IMG/VR virus record: IMGVR_UViG_3300049846_000828 | Span: 1 to 52,289 of that record | Strand: one strand, 5' to 3' | DNA: 52,289 nucleotides | Origin: a virus | Shown: positions 31,072 to 42,000 of the stretch, one piece after another | Layout of the letters: every line of letters starts with the position of its first letter | Numbering within the stretch: position 1 is the stretch's first letter | The notes under the pieces: model-generated | Databases searched by the model: none | Seen by the model: only the letters and a program-made list of their open reading frames with translations | What the model was told of the DNA's origin: nothing | Program-made: the position numbers and the translations under genes

Positions 31072-32013
31072 ATGGGATTTTCTTCGCAAGACGATCTGAC
31101 AACCCAGATCACGACCAACGGCAAGTTCCTGCGTCACGACTACAACAAGCTGATCGTGACAGCACAGGTCGCGGGCTCGTGGCATGATCTTGGGGCCTTG
31201 GGTGGATATCCCTTTGCCGATACGGCAACGCCCGGCAACAACTACGCTGGAACGTCTCTCACGTATGTCGCGACGACCGACACCAGCACATTGCCAAGCC
31301 CCATCTGGCATGGTGGCAACGTCTCGACGGCAACCAAGCACATTCTCAACGTGATGGCCTTGTGCGGTCCGGCAGCAGCCGGTGCCCCTTGGGTGCTGAT
31401 GCTTGTCGATCAGCTTGGCTATGTGCGCATTCAAGGCGCGTCCTCTGCCGATGTGACCGGCACGGGCTTGCGCACGGTGACCATGACGGCGCTCAACGCT
31501 GGCTCGCGCTATCCCTACGGTGAGGGAAGCCGCTGCTATTTCTCGACGCTCGTTGCTCCCGCGACCGGTGGTCCGAACATCACATCGTTCACCTACACGA
31601 ACAGCAATTCGACGCCGGTCACAGGCAAGACCATGCCATACACGGTGTCCATGGCGGCAACGCCGGTTGTCACGCAGATGCCCCACACGGGCAACGCTGC
31701 CAATAGGTACGGTCCTTTCCTGCCGTTGGCGGCTGGTGATACCGGGATTGCCGATATCGAGAGCTTCACGTTCTCAGGCGGCACGGCCTACACCGGCACG
31801 ACGGGCGTCCTCGTCCTGCATCATGTGGTGCCCTTGCTCACCATTCCGGTTCTGGCCTCTGGCGTGGCGGCGGAACGCGATCTGGTCAATCAGCTACCGT
31901 CAATGCCGAGGGTTCGCGACGGTGCGCACTTGAAATGGCTGATGTTCGCAACCGGTGCGACCACGGCTAACTCGCCATTCGTTGCCAGCCTCGACTTTGC
32001 CTGGGGCGGCTGA
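31072..32013 (+). CDS. Strand-rich virion protein, paralogue 2
   Basis: 313 residues related to the upstream protein in the segments given there, including LPLAAGDTGIADIESFTFSGG and a final domain ending in LDFAWGG. It starts one base after the upstream stop. Diverged tandem copies of this type often vary receptor contacts. Confidence 0.7.
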   Translation: MGFSSQDDLTTQITTNGKFLRHDYNKLIVTAQVAGSWHDLGALGGYPFADTATPGNNYAGTSLTYVATTDTSTLPSPIWHGGNVSTATKHILNVMALCGPAAAGAPWVLMLVDQLGYVRIQGASSADVTGTGLRTVTMTALNAGSRYPYGEGSRCYFSTLVAPATGGPNITSFTYTNSNSTPVTGKTMPYTVSMAATPVVTQMPHTGNAANRYGPFLPLAAGDTGIADIESFTFSGGTAYTGTTGVLVLHHVVPLLTIPVLASGVAAERDLVNQLPSMPRVRDGAHLKWLMFATGATTANSPFVASLDFAWGG

Positions 32014-32801
32014 TGGCTCTGCTCGGTAACGCTGGACTTCATGCAAGGGGGCCGGTTCGGAGCTTTGGCATTCTCTCGCCTGGCAACGAACGGTCATCTT
32101 GGCAACAGTCCGGCCAGATGCGGAACTTTCAGCTTCACGATTCCCGCCCGACCGGTGCCAACAAATCTGGTTATCCTTCGGGTCGTGTGCATCCCTACGC
32201 CTGGTCCATGCCGACCAAGCCGGGTGGTATCGCCTCGATCCTTGAGGCGGAAGGTGTCGCGACGGTCACGGGTGCGGCTGCACTCGGTGTCAACGGCGCT
32301 GGTACGTCTGACGGTGTCGCAACGGTCACTGGTTCGGCGCAGCTCGTGGTGTCTGCGGTCGGTGAGGCACTAGGTGCGGCCACTGCGACCGGTACAGCGC
32401 TTGCCGTTCTGCTGGCTGTTGGGTCGTCAACCGGTGCCGCAACCGTGTCAGGGGCGACCACGGCGCTTGGCTTCGCACTTGGATCGAGTGACGGCGTGGC
32501 CACGTCCAGTGTCACGCTGACGGCCACGGGCGCATTGCAGGGCACGATTGATGTGGCTGCGGTTCAGGATCTCACGGCATCCGGCATCGCTGAAGAGATG
32601 CTGGACGCTCAACTTGTCGAAACCGGGCTCACGGTTCGCGAGACGCTGCGGCTATGTGTGGCGGCACTGGCTGGCAAGGTCTCAGGTGCTGGCACTCCAA
32701 CCATCACGTTCCGTAGTTTTGGAGACGACAAGAACAGGATTGTTGCGTCGGTTGATGGCACTGGCAACCGCACCTCACTCACCTATGATGTGAGTGGATA
32801 A
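32013..32801 (+). CDS. Tail fibre with about five 20-residue repeats
   Basis: 262 residues. From about 78 to 178 a unit of the form GVATVTGxxxLxVxxxGxSD recurs five times (GVATVTGAAALG, GVATVTGSAQLV, GAATATGTALAV, GAATVSGATTAL, GVATSSVTLTAT). The C-terminus (LTVRETLRLCVAALAGKVSG, TITFRSFGDDKNRI) is a common phage fibre end domain. Repeats suggest a triple-stranded or spiral shaft. Number of units may vary between relatives. Confidence 0.75.
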   Translation: MALLGNAGLHARGPVRSFGILSPGNERSSWQQSGQMRNFQLHDSRPTGANKSGYPSGRVHPYAWSMPTKPGGIASILEAEGVATVTGAAALGVNGAGTSDGVATVTGSAQLVVSAVGEALGAATATGTALAVLLAVGSSTGAATVSGATTALGFALGSSDGVATSSVTLTATGALQGTIDVAAVQDLTASGIAEEMLDAQLVETGLTVRETLRLCVAALAGKVSGAGTPTITFRSFGDDKNRIVASVDGTGNRTSLTYDVSG

Positions 32802-33055
32802 TGCTGCCCGAAGACTTCTTTCCATACGCCTACTTCGGTGAATACTTCCAGCAAACGGAAGGCACTGGATTTATCTCGGGCATAGCGCATGGCAGCGCGA
32901 CGGCATCGGCTACAATCAGTTATGTGGGTGTTGGTGAAGTTGATGACGGTGGTCCGTTCCTTGGGCGGCCAGCCCGCCGCAAGCGCCGCGAAGAGCGTGA
33001 CCTAAGAGATCTGCAAGTCATCATGGAGCGCATGATCAATGCCCAGGCTGCCTGA
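32801..33055 (+). CDS. Small fibre-associated protein
   Basis: 84 residues with an aromatic N-terminus (FFPYAYFGEYFQ) and a basic C-terminal helix (RRKRREERDLRDLQVI). A short protein of this kind usually follows the repeat fibre in related phages. It overlaps both neighbours. Confidence 0.65.
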   Translation: MLPEDFFPYAYFGEYFQQTEGTGFISGIAHGSATASATISYVGVGEVDDGGPFLGRPARRKRREERDLRDLQVIMERMINAQAA

Positions 33056-36035
33056 CGCCAACCAACTGCCGACCAGGGCTTTTCAGCCAAGCTCCGGGTC
33101 GATCAGTGTCAAGACGCCGGACTATGGCGCTGTTGCTAGAGGCGCTGAAGCTCTTTCGTCTGGCGTCGATGCCATCAGCCGTGGCTTTCAAGCCAATCTC
33201 AAGGCCGAAGAAGAAATCGACGATTACGAGACCCGCAAGAACATTCTCGATTTCCGTCTGAAGACCGAGATGGAACTGGAGGAAATGAAGCGGGACATGC
33301 CGGCCGGTGGCGCCGGATGGACAGATGCATGGTCGAAGCACTTTGCCAAGCGGGCGGCTGAGTTTGTTGGCCGCGACGACCGCAACATCCCCATGACGCA
33401 GAGGGCCAAGGTCGGTCTGATCCTGAAGCAGCATGAGACGGGACTTGCAGAGCGGGCGCAGCGCTATGAATTGGCGGAGCGTGACAGGCAGCATGTCGAC
33501 AGTCTCGAAACCCAGCTCGGCACCTTGCGGGATGTGGTTGGCACCAACCCGGCACGCCGTGACGAGATGTTCGATGAGGGACGCAAGCAGATCGAGCTTT
33601 CGCGTATTCCGCAGCCGGACAAGCACCGCCTTCTCAAGAAATACGACAAGACGCTCGACCAGACGCAGGCGACCGCCCGCATTCTCGGCATGTCCAACGT
33701 CGAGGACCGCGAGGCATTCAGGAAGGAGCTGAGGCTAGATCAGGAAGACGCGCCTGTTGGCTCGAATGCTCATTCCGTTCTGACGTCTGGCGTTGCCAAG
33801 GGCAAGCCTGCCGGCTGGGCTGCAAGCGACCCGACATGGGCGAAGCTGTCGCAGTATGAGCGAGCAGCAGCCATGGCACTCATGGAAGCCGACGGGATGG
33901 ACCCGCAAGCGGCTCGTAATGCGCTCGGCGCCATGATTAATCGCGCGGCCAAGAACGGCGAAGACCTCGGCGCGCACGTTAGCCAGAAGATCTATCAGCC
34001 GACCATTGAGCCAGCACAGCAGCAACGGCTTTCGAAGATTCTGAACTCCAAGGCGTTCAGCGATTTGACGTCGTGGGCCGCACGCCGCGCCAAGGGCGAA
34101 GAGCCCGACCCCGTTCAGGGGGCTACGCACTTCCTTGCGTCTGAGAAGACGATGCTGGCGCTCGAGGCCAAGGAGCCGCAGAAATACCGCTCGTGGCGCA
34201 AGTGGACCGGCTTTGACGGGACCGAATACAAAGGCGTCATCACGCGCGACGGCAGCCATGCGTTTCTAGCTCCTGAAGGTGCCAGGACTGAAGATGGCGT
34301 GGCCACGGTCGAAGACCCCAATGCCCCGCGCAAGCCCTATTCCAATCTCACGCTGATGGAGCGCCGCGAGATCTGGAACAAGGCCGACACGGAATGGAAA
34401 AAGAAGATCGGGGAAGCCGACACGCTCATCAAGCATATGCGCGAACGCGCGGTGAATGGCGAGCTGCCGCCCGACGTCGAAATCAACGCCATTGCCGAAC
34501 GGGTCAAGAAGTATGGCGATGAGGGCTTAGCCTCTCGCTTCTCATCCATGGTCGGTTTGGCCGATACGATCAACCGCATCCACAACAATCCTCCGGCAGC
34601 CGGTGAGGCATATGTCCGCCAGGTAAGAGCGGCTATCTCCGACGCCCAAGGCGGGCGGATGACCGAAGAGCAGATGACCACGCTCAAGGCGATGGAAAAG
34701 GCCGTCGAGGTCAACCGCAAGAACACCAACGAAGATGCATTCGGTTGGGCTGCCAAGCGCGGCATGGAGGTTCCAACGGGGGAACCGGTAGCACCAGGCG
34801 CCACGGATGAACTCGGTCAGCCCATGGCGCAACCGACGCGCAGGATCGTTGCCAAGCCGATCGACTTCAACCCGGCCAACAAGACGTTGGATGTGGACCT
34901 CGCTGATCGGTTTAATTCCGCACGTGATCTTGCCCGCTATCAGGGCCAGCCCATTCAGGTGTTCACCAAGGGTGATCGTGACGCTCTTAGGGATTTCATC
35001 GGCCGCGGTGGTCCGCCAATGATTTATGTGCTCTCGAAGATCGTCGAGCATGGCGGTGACGATGCGCTAGATGCCATCCAAGAGTTCTCGAAGGATGCGC
35101 CGGAAGCGCTGATGATTGGGAAGCTCGTGCAGGAGGGGGGAGATCCCTACCTTATCAACACGGCTGCCGCTGAAATCCAGAAGCGCGCGAAGGACGGCGA
35201 GAAGTACATCAACAAGGTCGACAAGAAGCTTGCCGAGCCCGATGTGGCGGCATTGATGCCAGCGCTGCAGATGACCCCCGGCATGGTCGACCCGGTCCAG
35301 CACATGACCAATCTGCTCTACAACTTCGAGCACCGCCGGCAGGGCAAGGACCAGTTCGATAGCAAGCTCTACGTCGACACGATGCGCAAGGTGTTGGGCG
35401 AGCGCAAGGACGCCAAGGGCAACGTCTACGGCGGGATTGGCACGCAGGGCGGATCGTGGGGCTTCGACGGCAAATGGTCAAGCTATGTGCAAGTTCCAGG
35501 CGAGATCAAACAGAACTCTTTCGACGAGATGGTCAACGCCATCCGCGTCGAAGACTTCAACGGCAACATGCCTGTTGACGACGAGAAGAAACCCCTGAGC
35601 CTTCGCGAGATCCAGACCGCGACTTGGCGTAGTCTGGGCAATGGCCGCTATGGGCTGATGATGGGGACTTCGGCAAATGGGCGCGAGCAGTTCGCCTTGG
35701 ACGTCAATGGCAGGCCCTATGTGCTCGACGTCAAGCCGATGCTCGGCAATATCCGGACGCGCAAGCCTGAGATCTTCGATGTATCCGGGCAGATGATGCG
35801 CTTGAGCGAAAACCAAGACGGCGGCGACTTCGAACAGCTTGGCTCGGTCATGGCTGGAATCGATGGGCTTGCCAGCTACACGCCTGGTCCAGTGCAGAGC
35901 GACAACATCCAAGATAGGCGGAAGCAGGACGCCGATGGCGTCTATGACAGTAGTTGGACCCGGAGCCAGCAGAAGCTACCGCGCGCCGAAAACGCCCCGC
36001 GTGAGTTCCAGAACATCATCCCGAGGCTGAACTAA
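33039..36035 (+). CDS. Internal virion protein with SleB-like wall hydrolase domain
   Basis: 998 residues. Residues 1-230 are helical and charged. Residues about 270-415 resemble a SleB/CwlJ-type hydrolase: AMALMEADGMDPQAARNALGAMINRA with Glu283 as a candidate catalytic residue, GATHFLA (His364) and SHAFLAP (His407). The rest is long helical sequence. In T7-like phages an ejected protein with lytic transglycosylase activity opens the peptidoglycan; this enzyme family differs but the role is probably the same. It overlaps the preceding gene by 17 bases. Confidence 0.8.
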   Translation: MPRLPDANQLPTRAFQPSSGSISVKTPDYGAVARGAEALSSGVDAISRGFQANLKAEEEIDDYETRKNILDFRLKTEMELEEMKRDMPAGGAGWTDAWSKHFAKRAAEFVGRDDRNIPMTQRAKVGLILKQHETGLAERAQRYELAERDRQHVDSLETQLGTLRDVVGTNPARRDEMFDEGRKQIELSRIPQPDKHRLLKKYDKTLDQTQATARILGMSNVEDREAFRKELRLDQEDAPVGSNAHSVLTSGVAKGKPAGWAASDPTWAKLSQYERAAAMALMEADGMDPQAARNALGAMINRAAKNGEDLGAHVSQKIYQPTIEPAQQQRLSKILNSKAFSDLTSWAARRAKGEEPDPVQGATHFLASEKTMLALEAKEPQKYRSWRKWTGFDGTEYKGVITRDGSHAFLAPEGARTEDGVATVEDPNAPRKPYSNLTLMERREIWNKADTEWKKKIGEADTLIKHMRERAVNGELPPDVEINAIAERVKKYGDEGLASRFSSMVGLADTINRIHNNPPAAGEAYVRQVRAAISDAQGGRMTEEQMTTLKAMEKAVEVNRKNTNEDAFGWAAKRGMEVPTGEPVAPGATDELGQPMAQPTRRIVAKPIDFNPANKTLDVDLADRFNSARDLARYQGQPIQVFTKGDRDALRDFIGRGGPPMIYVLSKIVEHGGDDALDAIQEFSKDAPEALMIGKLVQEGGDPYLINTAAAEIQKRAKDGEKYINKVDKKLAEPDVAALMPALQMTPGMVDPVQHMTNLLYNFEHRRQGKDQFDSKLYVDTMRKVLGERKDAKGNVYGGIGTQGGSWGFDGKWSSYVQVPGEIKQNSFDEMVNAIRVEDFNGNMPVDDEKKPLSLREIQTATWRSLGNGRYGLMMGTSANGREQFALDVNGRPYVLDVKPMLGNIRTRKPEIFDVSGQMMRLSENQDGGDFEQLGSVMAGIDGLASYTPGPVQSDNIQDRRKQDADGVYDSSWTRSQQKLPRAENAPREFQNIIPRLN

Positions 36036-39000
36036 TGAGCACTGCGATCGCCTGGGGCAACTGGGAGCCGTACAAGGCCAAGCGTGAAGTCTCGGCTGCC
36101 GATATGTTCAATACCGAGTTCGAGCGCCAGATGAAGGTCGACAACGCGGTGCGGTCCGGTGAGGACATCGTCGCGGAGTTCGACAAGCGATCCGACGAGA
36201 TCAAGAAGGTCATCGGCGTCGACCTCGGCAATCCCCTGCGTCTGCCGGTCGAGCCAGCCCAGACCGATGCCATGGGTGGCGTTATGTCACCCGGTGGCAT
36301 GTGGGCAGATCACGTTGCGGCCTACAACACGAAGCTCAAGGAACTTGCTCAGAAGCATCCCGAGCATGCGACGATCATTCGGGCGGATGAGACACCGGAT
36401 CTCATCGTCGCCAAGCGCAAGCAGGGTTTGGAACAGCGCTCTGCCGACCTGACCGAGCAAGCCGGGTTGATCGAAGGCCGTGAAATCCCCGTGATTGGAC
36501 GGGTGCCCGTTGTTCGGGACGTGGCCGCGCTTGGCCGCAACCTTGTCGTTCACCCCATCAACACGCTCGCCCAGTTCGGCGGCAGCCTCTACGCGCAAGC
36601 GCATGACCCCGTGGAAGCGGGCATGAGCCTTCTGGGCTTTGGGGCTGGCAAGGCTGCCAATTCGATCCTGAAGACGGCACTGAAGAACGCGGCGTCGAAT
36701 GCCGCGATGGAAGCGATGATGCAGCCGCTTCGCCAGGAGCAGCGCAAGAATGCTGGCCTCGACTACGGCTGGGAACGCGCCCTGATGAACATCGAGGGGG
36801 CGGCGGCGGCTGGCGCTGTGCTCGATGCCGCGGTGCGTGGGCCGTATCGAGCAGCAATTACCCGCATCGGGCGGGATGTTCCGGAAGGGCAGATGTTCTC
36901 CCGGCAGGGCCGCGGCGGCTGGCTGACCGATGCCATCCCCCAGACCGAACCGATCAAGCCGGTCGTTCGGGAACAGATCACCCCGGAAGAGCTTGAGAAG
37001 GCACGGGCGGGAGATATCACGGCCGTCGAATCCATCGCCCGCAAGACGGGGGCGATTGAGGATCCGACCGTTAAGGGTCTGCTCGATTACGCCAAGACGG
37101 GCGCTGTGATTGATGACGCCATGGTCGCACGCTTCAAACAGATGGGCATCGATCACGGGGAGGGGATGCACATGCTCTCCAACCTCATCGGCATGGAGGG
37201 GAAGGGCTATGTCCGGGCACCCGATCCGATTCCGGAAGCCAGGGCGGCGCTGGACGAAGCCGGTGCGGCAGAGCTTGCCCCTCGGGTGCAGGAGATCAAC
37301 CAACGCATCGCAGAAGCCCCACAGGCGATCCGTGAGGCCGTCCAGGCTGGAATTGGGGCTGGACTACCGGAAATCGTCAAGGCAGCCCGTGCGGCCCTCT
37401 CAGGCGATCTGGACGGCATGCGGAAAGCCATTGACGAGGCAGGCGGGGCAGACCTTGTGGCCGATCGCGTCACGGTGCACACCGCAACCAATCCGATAGC
37501 CGTGGCGAAAGCTCTGCGCCGGTCACCGGAAGCGATGGATTCGAGCGTCCCGATGCGGACGGACTTCATGCGCACGGCACGGGCCTTGGCTGCCCTGGAT
37601 GATGCCGCCTTCGACATGGTGCTACGCGGGCAAGCTCACCCGCTCGAAGCACAGCTTGTGGCTGATATGGTTCCGCCCGGTCATCATGCCGAGACGCTAC
37701 GGAAGATTTCATCCGCCAACTTCCGCACTATTGGCGAAGTCAAGGAAGCGGTTCGCGAGCTTGCACCAGAGGACAGCGCTGCCCCGCAGACGGCAAGCCG
37801 GATTGATGATCCCTCGGGACCGCAGGCCAAGGAGCAGGTTGCGGATTTGGAGAAGTCTCTTGCGGCTGAGGTCGAAGAAGCTACGGCACCGATCAAGCGC
37901 CGTGAGGAACTGGAAAGCAAGGTCGAGACCCTGAAAGGGGAGATTGCGAAGCTCGAAGAGCAGCAGGGCAAGGCAACTCCTAAGCCAAGTGCAGAGCGCG
38001 AATACATCGACCCAGAAACGGGACAGACGGTTCCGTCGGGAGACATTGAAGCCATCGCAAACATGGCTGAATACGTCGCAGAAATGCGCCGCGTGCCGAA
38101 GCCCGAAAGTCTTACTTCGTTCTTGATTAAAAGTGGTCGCGTCAAAGACGAGTCAGGTGAACTCACCACCATGCTTGGCGGGAAAAGCCGTCAGCTAATA
38201 TCTGGCAAAGGATTGCCGCTAGATAGGGCGGCTTTGCTGGCGTGGGAGCAAGGGTTTATCGATAGTGCGGAGCGCCCAACGGTTCGGCAACTGTTAGAAC
38301 TTCTTGACGAAGATATCCGAGGCAACCGCGTTGTGCGGTTGGCGGATCGTTCTATAATGGACGACCTCGCGGTTGCCCGCGAAATGGAGACTGACCTTGA
38401 AAGACTCGGACTCAAAGCAGGCGCAAGCCGACAAGAAATCGAAGCGTACTTCTCCGGCGGAAATCGCCAAGGCGGGGAGGGCAGCAGTGCAACGCCTTCT
38501 CAGCGAGCGATCGAAGGGGAGCAACTTTATGCGCTCAGTGAGCCCCAAAAAGAGCGACTAGATAGAGCGAGGCAGGCCGGGTTCGATACGTCTCGCGTGC
38601 TTTACCACGGCACGGGGAACGAGATTGACGCATTCAGTTTGCGCCGCGCGCAAGACAAAGAAGGACGAGCACGCGGCCTTGGTCTTGGCAAAGGCAAGAT
38701 TTATCTAACGGCCAACCAATGGTCAGCGAGCGAATGGGCGTTGCAAGCGCCATCGCGCGGCCTTGGCAGTGCGCCAAATGTCATCCCGGTCTTTGTTCGC
38801 GGCAAGCTCCTTGACGAAAAGGCATATCAGGCGAAGTTCGCTGAGTTAGCTGGCGGTCGCCAAATCTGGGACTCGACGCTGACGATGCTGGAGCGTGATG
38901 CGCTCATTGCTAAAACCGACGAGTGGGCGAAGTCTGAAGGCTATGCTGGTATCCAACAAGCCTATCGCAATCAGGCTGGCGACATTTTGGAAGTTGGCCA

Positions 39001-42000
39001 AGTTGCAATTTTTGACCCCTCCAACATCCGCAGTGTCAATGCCGACTTTGATCCTGCAAAGTCATCCAGCCCGAAGCTGATGGCAGCCCTCTCGCCAGAC
39101 CGTGGCAAGCCATCTCTCGACGAAACCGCTCTATCCCCCGCCGACAAGAAGCTACTCGACAAGATCACCGAACGCACCGGGCTTGAACCAGACCAGATCG
39201 CAGAGCAACGCGCTCAAGGCCAGTCCTTTGGCAAACGCGCAGATGCTGCACTCGACAAGGCTATCCGGTTTGAGAAGGACGAGAAGGCCGCGACGGATAT
39301 TGCCACCAAGCGGGCAGAGCTTCGCCAGGCCGAACGCGAACTCGAACAGCTTCAGATGGAGCAGGCCCGCACCATTGGCGATTCAGCCATGTTCCGCATG
39401 GTCATGGAACGGGCAGCGATCCAGCGCCAGATAGACGTCAGGCGTGCCATTGATGACGCCCTGAGCCTGGGAGACCGCATTCTCCCCGAGAACACCCGCG
39501 TCGAGGTCCGCACGGACGAGATGCGTGATCCGGTTTCCGGTGCTCTGCTTGATGCCTCGAGCGACACCATGACGGGAGATATTGCACTCGCCTCCTATGC
39601 CATGAATCCGGCGGGACGGATGGGCCATGAAGGGCTTCATACCCTTGTCACCAAGGGGCACGTCTCACCGCAGGAAGTGAAACTGCTTGCCAAGCTCGCC
39701 CGTGAGCGCGGCTTGTTCAAGGATGAGGCCCGCTATCGCGAAGCCTATGCTGGCAGAGACAACCTAGACGCCCTGATCGATGAGGAAGCCGCGGCACATG
39801 CCATTGAGGCCCGCATCAACGGTACGGATATCGGCCCTGCCAACACGATGGCAGACCGTATCAAGCAATTGATTGAGCGGATCAGGAACGCTCTTGATGG
39901 CTACGGCTTCAAGACGGCGGATGATGTTGCGAGAGCGATCATTGACGGCGAAGCGGCGCATAGGACCGCACGGGCTGAATGGATGCGCGGTGAAGTCCGA
40001 GAGAAAATGCGGGAAGCGGCTGACCGTGGTGTGACGCTGCCTGACGGAACGAATGTCAAAGGCGTTCCGCTCTATGCCATCCGCGCCTATCACGGCTCTC
40101 CGCATGACTTCGACAGGTTCGATCTATCAAAGATCGGGACCGGCGAGGGTGCACAGGCTTACGGGCATGGGCTGTATTTTGCTGAGAATGACGATGTGGC
40201 TAGACAGTATTTGCGAAAGTTGGCCGATGCCGATGCAACGCCTGGGTGGTTCCGCGATCAATCTGGCGATGTCGATTTTTTCAACGCTCCGACCGGCCTA
40301 GCGCTGTTGCGCGGTGAGCGCCGCGCAAACCTAACGAATGCGGAGCTAATTCAATCTGCACAGCAAGAATTGGCGAGGGCGCAAGGGGTCAAAAACCAGC
40401 AATTGCGTGATGTGCAGACGCGAAAGGCGCAGGCTGTTCTTGATTATGTTCAGGGCAATCCGACGCTGCGTTTTGACTGGAACCCGGCGACCGGCCGCAT
40501 GTACGAGGTCAACATCAAGGCCGATCCGAACGATTTCTTGGATTGGGATAAGCCGCTAAGCCAGCAGTCAGAGAAGGTGAGGGGGGCGGCATTTGGGACC
40601 GTTCCGTCCGACAAGCGTGCCTACTTTGAGAAATGGGCAAGCGATCCTGAGGTAACAGCGCGAGATGTTTACGAGCAGATTGGCGGCGCTATAGCCCCAG
40701 GCGACGGGAAGACGCACGCATCACCAAAAGTCGCCTCTGCCCTCCGCGAAGCAGGCATCCCCGGCATCAAATACCTAGACCAAGGCTCTCGTGGTGCTGG
40801 TGAGGGATCACGAAACTATGTCGTGTTCGATGACAGCCTGATCGAGATTGTCGCCAAGGACGGGAAGCCGGTGAAGTCGGAGGCCATGTTCGCCATGCGC
40901 TCTGAACCCCTAGACATGAGCCCGGAAGCGAGGAAAGCAAGAGCGGAGCAGATGGGGTTTGATACGAGTAAGGTCTGGTATCATGGGGCATCCAGGTCAG
41001 ACAGAATTGCTGACGCTGGCAAGTTTGATCCGAAGCGCGCCACATCAGGACCGATGGCGTTTTTTACAGACGACCCGACGATTGCGTCGAACTATGCAAA
41101 GGGCAAAGCAGACACATCTCTCAACGACGACGGTGACATCTCCAAGTACTTTACTGTCTCGCCAAAAGACGTTGGAGATGCCAGGGGGCGAACGCCGTAC
41201 AGTGTTGAACAAACATGGTATCGACTGCCGCCTGAACAGCGATCGCAAATTGCGGCCAGGGCAAAGCGCGTTGGGTACGAAAACCCACAAGAGGCAACTG
41301 GACCATTGACGCTTCACAGCGAAGGTACAGATGCGTCTCTCAATGGGGATCATTTCGATTACATCTTGAGGACTGAGGCGCGTGGGAACGTCCTCACGGC
41401 GCTTCGCATCATGTGGCACGACAGCGGCGAACTGTTCGGGCAACCGGAAGCGATGATGGATATCTGGCGCTTAGCTGGATATCCCCACAAGATCAGCGAA
41501 AAGACGGCTCCATGGTATGAAGCGCAGGGCGTTTTGCCGGTCTACATGAAGATGAAGAACCCGCTAGACACCAGCGATATGGCATCGCTTTCGCGCGTAG
41601 CAGACGCACTAGACGAAGCATTTAAGCGTGACCGCACTAGGCTCAAAGAATACGGTGCTGATGGCTGGGATAAAAACTCGCGATATACGCCGAGGGACTG
41701 GGTGAAAACTCTCAAAGACGACATTGCGGCAGGCAAAAGCAGCTTCGTCTTCACGTCCATCCCCGACAAAGTGACTGAGCAACTGCGGGCGCTCGGATAC
41801 GACGGGATCATTGATCGCGGCGGTAAAATGGGTGGTGCTGGACACGACGTTGCGATCCCGTTTGATCCGCAACAGGTCCGTTCTGTAAACGCTGAGTTTG
41901 ATCCGTCTCAATCAGGATCAGCAAAGCTGCTCGCAGCCATGCGCTCTGAAGACGCCCCAGAGATCCCACCTCTCAAATCAGACATGGCCATTGTAGACCG

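Noticed and set aside
36287-37303. 338-codon minus-strand open frame
   Set aside because: Antisense to the ejection protein gene, with shadow-type composition (Arg/His/Leu-rich) and no ribosome-binding site.
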